In this document: positions 58,717 through 64,000 of the stretch, in pieces | Numbering within the stretch: the stretch's first letter is position 1 | Layout: each line of letters opens with the position of its first letter | From: Diorhabda sublineata | Lineage: Eukaryota; Arthropoda; Insecta; Coleoptera; Chrysomelidae | Reading direction: 5' to 3' | NCBI RefSeq assembly: GCF_026230105.1 | Contig: NC_079480.1 | Coordinates: forward strand, 23,602,488-23,666,487 | DNA length: 64,000 bases | Made by a program: the position numbers and the translations under genes | Notes under the pieces: generated by a model | Seen by the model: only the letters and a program-made list of their open reading frames with translations | Databases searched by the model: none | What the model was told of the DNA's origin: nothing

Positions 58717-58906
58717 TTAAAGCTCGAGGATATGGCCGTGGTCATACTTCCACGATAATTTCACCTCAAAGTCCTTAACGGCGTCGTAATGTCCTTCGGA
58801 CTCTTCAAAATTAATGAGGACTTTTGTACTTCTGCACTTCAACTTTATATTAAATTGTTTTGCGACTGGATACTTCAAATTTAGAAACTTTGATTGTTTC
58901 AACGTA
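58717..58906 (-). CDS. Candidate terminal exon of an unidentified gene
   Basis: I do not recognise the product. On the minus strand, an acceptor-like TTATTTCAAACCGCACCAG ends at 58907, and the frame continues for about 62 codons to a TAA at 58717-58719. It includes FLNLKYPVAKQFNIKLKC, KVLINFEESEGHYDAVKDFE and WKYDHGHILEL at the C terminus. Codon use is richer in C/G third bases (GAC GCC GTT AAG GAC) than nearby random frames, and the composition is that of a folded, charged protein. AATAAA lies about 127 bases downstream. Upstream exons should lie above 58906 but were not found; the next 2 kb holds the 30-bp degenerate repeat, so an intron there would be repeat-filled. It could alternatively be a captured exon. 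Confidence 0.45.
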
Positions 58907-59439
58907 CTGGTGCGGTTTGAAATAAATCAAATTATGATCTCGACGACAGTTCTATGAGTATTTAGTCTCACACCTTGATAACTACAGTGATTCATTGTCG
59001 TGTAGTACATTCTTCATCAATATAAAAATCCATAGATAATTTAAGAGAGAATTATCTAAACTAATTCCTTTATTTTTATCAGCTGGATCTTTTCAATTCA
59101 AACGAGTGCATTGCATGATTTTCAGTCACTTTATCGTATACTATTGATTAGCAGTGTTTAAACAAGGCAAGCAAGGGAGTGCGTGTGTCTGGTAGCCATT
59201 TTTTTACAGTTTTTGATATTGAAAATCAGCTTCCGGAATTTTAGTACACTATAAATCAATTTAGGGGGTCGAATTGAACAAAAACGAAACCCAAGTAGAT
59301 ACATAACCAAATTTAATTTTTAATGCTACGTAAAAATGTTTAGAATGGACGCTGAAATTATAACAAGTGTCTAGAAGTGACACTTTACAGTTGACTGGAT
59401 TGTCAACAATTTATTCTAACAAACAAAAAATAGTCTCTA
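58907..59439. other. Intergenic or intronic, nothing recognised
   Basis: AT-rich, with no exon-like frame on the minus strand that would join the exon at 58717-58906. Confidence 0.4.
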
Positions 59440-61270
59440 GAAACACAAATGGACTTTCAAAATGTCTAGAGCGGCCATGAACTCTATAATCTGTCTAGAA
59501 ACGGACGAAAAATTGTCTAAAATCGACTCAGATGAACAAAAAGTGTCTAAAATGGAGTCAGACAAACAAAAAAAGTCTAGAATCGACTTAAACGAGTAAT
59601 AAAACATTCTAAAAAGATTTGATCTCAATTATAAGTTTCTCTAATGGACTTAGACAATGAGGAAGAATTTAGAATGGCTGAGAGCTGTTAAAACCTTTCT
59701 GTAATCGACTTACACGAACAAAAAGTCTCTGAAGCTGACTGAAGTGTTTACAATTTACTCTAATGAACAAAAAATGTCTCTAGAAGTCTAAACGGACTTT
59801 TAAAATATCTATTACGGCTGGAAACTCTTATTAAATGTCTAGAATCGTTTCATACGAACAAAAAATCTCTATAATCCACTCAAATGAACAAAAAGTGTCT
59901 AAAATTGACTTAAACATAAAATAAGTATCTATAATCGACTCCAACGAACAAAAAAATATCTAAAATGGGCTCAGACGGATAAAAAATTGTCTAGAAATAA
60001 TAGAACACGATTAATAATCTCTATAATTGACTAAAACTAAGGAAAAGTCTATAACATCGACTCGAATAAGCAAAAAAGTGTTTAGAAAAAGAATAAAATA
60101 CAATAAAAGTGTCTAGAATTGACTAAGACAAACAATAAGATGTTTAGAAGCGAATCCAACAAATAAAAAACCTCTAAAATCGACACAAACGAAAAAAAGT
60201 GTCTAGAAAGAATCAAACACAATAAAAAGTGTCTAGAATTGATTGAATTGACTGAAGCAAACAAAGAGATGTCTAGAATTGAATCGAACGAACGAAAAGG
60301 TCTCTAAAATCGACTCAAACTAATAAAAAAAATCGAATCGAATCGAACGGACGAGAAAGTCACTAACATTGAATCAAGCGAACAAAGGGACTCTAAAATC
60401 GACGCAGATGAACAAAAAAGTGTATAGATAGAATCAAACATAATAAAAAGTGTCTAGAATTGACTGCAACAAACAAAAAGAAGTCTAGAATCGAATCGAA
60501 TGAACGAAAAAGTTTCCAAAATTCAATCAAACGAACATATTAAAAGTGTCTAGAATTGACTAAGACAAACAAAAGAATGTTTAGAATTGAATACAAAGAA
60601 CAAAAAACCTCTAAAATCACCATAGACGAAAAATTAACGAAAAAGATTTCAAAATTGATTCAAACGAACAAAAGAACTTTAAAATCAACCAGAACAAAAA
60701 AAGTGTGTAGAAAAAATTGGAAAATAATTAAAAGTGTCTAGAATTGACTTAAACAAACAAAAATAAATCTAGAATCGAATCGACCGAACGAAAAAGTCTC
60801 TAAAATTGAATCAAACGAAGAAAAGGTCTCTAAAATCGACTCAGACGTACAAAAAAGTGTCTAGAAAGAATCAAACACAATAAAAAGTGTCTAAAATTGA
60901 CATATAAAACAAAAATATGTCTATAATCTAATCAAATGAACGAAAAAGTTTCTGAAATCGACTCGAGCTAACAAAAAAGCTTCTAGTAAAAATAGAAGAC
61001 AATTGAAAATTTCTAGAATTGACTGAGACAAATAAAAAGTTTGTTAAAATTATAAAATATACTTAAAGGAGTCTAGAATTTAATCAGGAAAACAAAAAGT
61101 ATTTAGAATCGACTCATACGAATAAAAAAAAATCCCTAAAATTGCTGAGAAACAAGCGTTTGTAGAATCCAGGAAACAGGAAAAGTGTCTAGAAAGAATC
61201 TAATACAAATTAAAAGTATCTTGATTTGATTCACACAATAGAAAAACAAACAATCTAGAAAAAGTTCCTC
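59440..61270. repeat. Degenerate tandem repeat, unit about 30 bp, purine-rich
   Basis: The approximate unit AAAAAGTGTCTAGAATCGAC followed by TCAAACGAAC repeats dozens of times with heavy variation and length changes; clear steps of about 30 occur at 59515, 59545 and 59574. TCTAGAAT or TCTAAAAT is the most constant part. The plus strand is about 70 percent purine in lines I counted, as in the domain at 43905-51600, but the words differ. Stops in all frames. Confidence 0.85.
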
Positions 61271-62479
61271 AAATTAATGTAGATAAACAGCTTCAATTGA
61301 AATTTTCACATGAAATATTGATTCCATTCTATTTGCAGTTTAAAATTAAATCACATAACTTCCAAAAAACTAAAAATATTTTTGAAGCATTTCAATCTCT
61401 AAGAAAGGTTCAATCATCAATGATTGAAATATGATACATATTTTTCTAAATCACACATTTCTAACAAAAAATTATCAACTAATACAAATCTATTGAGAGC
61501 CAAAACTCGAGAAGACTCTAATCAAAATGGCACTATCATCTGTCGCGTAAGTAGAGGTTGTAATGTCAGCAGACCTCGTTAGTGGTTTGGCAACCATGTG
61601 CTCCTTTTCCTGCGATAACCGAACTTCCTGTTGTGTTTTCGTCGAACAACCTTTAAGAAATGTCGTCGGATAACTCCATAGTTAACCTCATTTTTTAATA
61701 GTACAGTAAACGTGTTTATTTTTTTTTGATAATAAAAACAAACTGTAATATTCATTATTTTCGTCGCCAGATGTTTATCATTAGGAGCTTCGTTTATGAA
61801 ATAACAAAATTCGTTTTTAACTTTGATAGTTGTAAAGATAAACAAGCAAAACCGAAAGTGATTTCTACTTGAAAATGAACCTGCGAAGTGTGAAATTGTG
61901 AAACAAAGTTACTAGAAGGGCATGCAACAATAGCCACGAGTTTATCTCGAACAGATGCACACACTCAAATCGCTAAAGTAGAGCTTAAAACAAAAGGAAA
62001 ATGTGGCGGAAATATAATTAGTTGCGAAGTAAAATTACGCCAACGAATCACACTTCTGCGGGCTCATTCTTTCACAAAGACACTTGTAGACTAGCTGAAA
62101 AGAATCGGTATAGGGTACTCGAGCGTTACAACGATTCAGCAACAATGTACAAGACTGTTTCAATCGAAGAGACATTCTATTTAGTTGGGGTGGCGCGGGG
62201 CTTAAAAATATAATTTCATTTTTAGTTTTCAGGAAAAAGTCTGCTCTACGAAGATATAGAACGTGAATCGTTACGGTTGTGACGTTAAAGTTTCTTTCGA
62301 GTAATGAATAGAAATATTAAAAACACACAATTTATACATGTGTTTGAAGGCGCCATCTAGTTTAGTGAACGTTTCCAGTGAATTTGTATACATGGTCATC
62401 ACCAATCAATATAAAAGCTAAACTAGAGTATACCCTGGGTAAGACTACTCCTTCGCTATCAAAAGTGAAATATTTGATA
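61271..62479. other. Intergenic, no gene recognised
   Basis: The minus-strand frame at 61579-61845 ends in a basic stretch (RRKHNRKFGYRRKRSTWLPN), and the plus-strand frame at 62022-62213 is moderately GC-rich. I can name neither. Patches at 61510-61660 and 61930-62200 are GC-richer than the background and may be old transposon sequence. Confidence 0.35.
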
Positions 62480-62768
62480 GCAGAGTTTAATCCAGGTCGA
62501 CCAGCATCGCAATGGTCGACCAAATAGATGACGACTCCAGAAATGTTGAAGAAAATTCACAAAGCTTCGAGCTAGCAGACATAGTAGACATTTCAAAAAG
62601 CGTGGTACATCGCGTATTAATTGGAAATTTGGATATGAAAAAGCTATGTGCAAGATGGATGCCGAGTTTGCTCACAGTTGAACAAAAACATCGTCGTAAA
62701 GACGTTTCCATCGAGTGTTTGGCAATAAAAGAACAATCAAAACAATGGACCGAAAAAAGAAACTGAGT
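62480..62768 (+). pseudogene. Mariner transposase, N-terminal fragment
   Basis: Close relative of the copy at 6935-7795: GRPASQWST, then SFELADIVDISKSVVHRVLI, GNLDMKKLCARWMPSLLTVE and QKHRRKDVSIECLA. The first-Asp region is deleted and the sequence jumps to IKEQSKQWTEK before a stop near 62764. About 800 bases further on, 63560-63665 carries the matching third-Asp region. Confidence 0.8.
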
Positions 62769-63289
62769 AGTGACTGTTTAAAGGTATATTCCTAACATAA
62801 ACCTTCACATTCCTTGTTAAAAAGTCCTTAAGGGGATCGTTTTTAACAAATTTCCAAAAGTTATCTATGGACGTACCAATGTAGCTAGAGTTTGAGTTTT
62901 AGCTCTAACAGATGTAGATACATAAGTGACAGGTCTAAGTTCTTCTCACGAATCTAAATAAGCATAAATTTCTAAGAGAGATGTCAAAACTCAAAAATCA
63001 CCAACAGATTTCTATTGAGGACATTGAGATCTAGATCTATTCGATTAGCATATCAAATTATTTTTTGGTTGATAATGAACAACTTTTCTATCTAAACAAA
63101 AGTCAATAAAGCTTGGTATTAGTAGTCCATTTTTATCCATGGAAGAGTAATAAATTTATGAAGCATTATGGATCCATAGACGTATTGGGGTATTTAAACC
63201 AGTAGATAAATTATTTGAAAAAGTCTGTCTTCGATTTGTAATAGTTTTTCATCTTGTCAAAATTAATTTCTTCTAGACACAATTAAAAT
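62769..63289. other. Sequence between mariner and retrotransposon pieces
   Basis: No frame that I can assign. It may be the 3' untranslated part of the minus-strand retrotransposon at 63290-64000. Confidence 0.35.
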
Positions 63290-64000
63290 AAAATCAAAAC
63301 ATGAAGTATAAATATTAAATTGAAAGTCCTTTCCAGTAAATACGCCAAATTATTGCGACATCCTGGAAAAGATGTTATAGATTTGATTTCAATTGGCAAA
63401 TGATTTGGCATTTTTGACATTGTAAAGTATTGAGCTCTCAACTAATTGGTGTTCCTAAGTGGGTTGCTGTGCAATGATCTTTCTAAAACTGGAGAAGCGT
63501 GCTTACGAATTAGGGAAACGGATTCAAAGATGAATAAAACAGCTCTCTTTTGTAGTTTCATGATTGCAATGGCCGAAATTAATAAATTAAAGTTTGAATT
63601 GCTACCTCATGCATCCTATTAGCCAGATTTGGCCCCATCGGATTATTTTCTGGGCATATCGGAGATACAACTCATAATAAACTGTTATAGAGATTATAGA
63701 GAATTGTCTACAAACAAGCCCTAAGAATTTTACAGATTCAACGACCTTAAAGCTATTGTCATTTAATACAAAAGGCTGTAAAGTATTTTTATACGATAAA
63801 ACTTTTGTTTTAAGAACTTTGAGACACAGATTAGAATTGCATCATGATTTAAGAGTGATTAGATATGGTCCAATGAAGTGCCGTGAGGTAAAGGTCAAGA
63901 AAAACTAGTATCGTCTACAAAAAGATATTTTTTACCACTGATGACTATATAGGCAATGTCGTTGATCAACAGAGGAAACTAGGGGTCTAGTACTGAGCCT
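63290..64000 (-). pseudogene. Non-LTR retrotransposon reverse transcriptase, broken, runs off the window edge
   Basis: Minus strand from the right edge: GSVLDP, a stop, FPLLINDIAYIV, then SGKKYLFVDDTSF. This matches the reverse transcriptase motifs GSVLGPLLFLIYINDI and LFADDT, with the catalytic aspartates in FVDD still present. Lower down, SNLCLKVLKTKVLSYKNTLQ then VESVKFLGL match the NxxKTxxLxF and KFLGL motifs, and MPNHLPIEIKSITSF (about 63440-63400) fits the C-terminal LFNxLPxxIKxxxSxxxF block. A plus-strand mariner fragment interrupts it at about 63550-63665. Frames change and stops occur, so it is inactive. The 5' part lies beyond 64000. Confidence 0.68.
63560..63665 (+). pseudogene. 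Mariner transposase fragment (third-Asp region) nested in the retrotransposon
   Basis: Frame IAMAEINKLKFELLPHASY, a stop, PDLAPSDYFLG. Compared with the copy at 6935-7795 (IAMAKIDELKFALLPHAPY), this one keeps the catalytic Asp of SDYF that the other has lost. It is probably the other end of the mariner at 62480-62768. Confidence 0.75.

Noticed and set aside
62790..63290. Copia-type retrotransposon fragment
   Set aside because: A few words suggested it, but no integrase or reverse transcriptase motif could be followed; it is more simply the tail of the neighbouring non-LTR element.

Overview
The window looks like a piece of an AT-rich, repeat-choked insect nuclear genome. The support is indirect but consistent. 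There are many decayed mariner/Tc1 transposases, a Helitron remnant, non-LTR retrotransposon fragments, TTAGG-type pentanucleotide repeats (the usual insect telomere unit) and one clear eukaryotic zinc transporter with a likely intron in front of its coding exon. A beetle or similar TE-rich insect would fit, but the order cannot be settled from this sequence. There are no bacterial-style operons, no rRNA or tRNA that I can recognise, and no CRISPR.

The only confidently intact host coding region is a ZIP (SLC39) zinc transporter of the ZIP1/2/3 type on the minus strand at 24649-25623. Two further stretches look like isolated terminal exons of unidentified genes: plus strand 28970-29164 and minus strand 58717-58906. 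Each has an acceptor-like site, a composition unlike its surroundings and a downstream AATAAA. A weaker candidate lies at 34853-34973.

Almost everything else is repeat. Tandem arrays, left to right: about 161 bp (1407-3007); 387 bp, each unit a hairpin (8918-10757); 194 bp, apparently made from the DNA-binding part of a Tc1 transposase (14210-16236); 177/148 bp (17600-18872); 51 bp with an open 17-residue frame (26030-26998); 261 bp (30655-32990); 375 bp (47425-48965); and about 30 bp, degenerate (59440-61270). Between them are transposon fossils. Mariner-type fossils lie at 4555-5310, 6935-7795, 36440-37290, 54770-54965, 57860-58330, 62480-62768 and 63560-63665. Tc1-type fossils lie at 13935-14215, 34020-34315 and 35140-35310. 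A Helitron fossil lies at 30117-30595. Non-LTR RNase H or reverse transcriptase pieces lie at 17135-17465, 42487-42800 and 63290-64000. A family of long-inverted-repeat (foldback) elements has copies at 11089-11872, 37595-38080 and 40051-41070.

From 43905 to 51837 the plus strand is strongly purine-rich. This block is a 5,880-bp unit followed in tandem by a 1,524-bp copy of itself with a 4,356-bp internal deletion. The features do not form a pathway. The window is best read as one transporter gene and perhaps a few exons embedded in heterochromatin-like repeat DNA. I found no convincing new biological system. The most unusual items are the hairpin satellite, the satellite derived from a transposase DNA-binding segment, the 17-residue repeat ORF, and a small exon-like module duplicated together with its splice donor.
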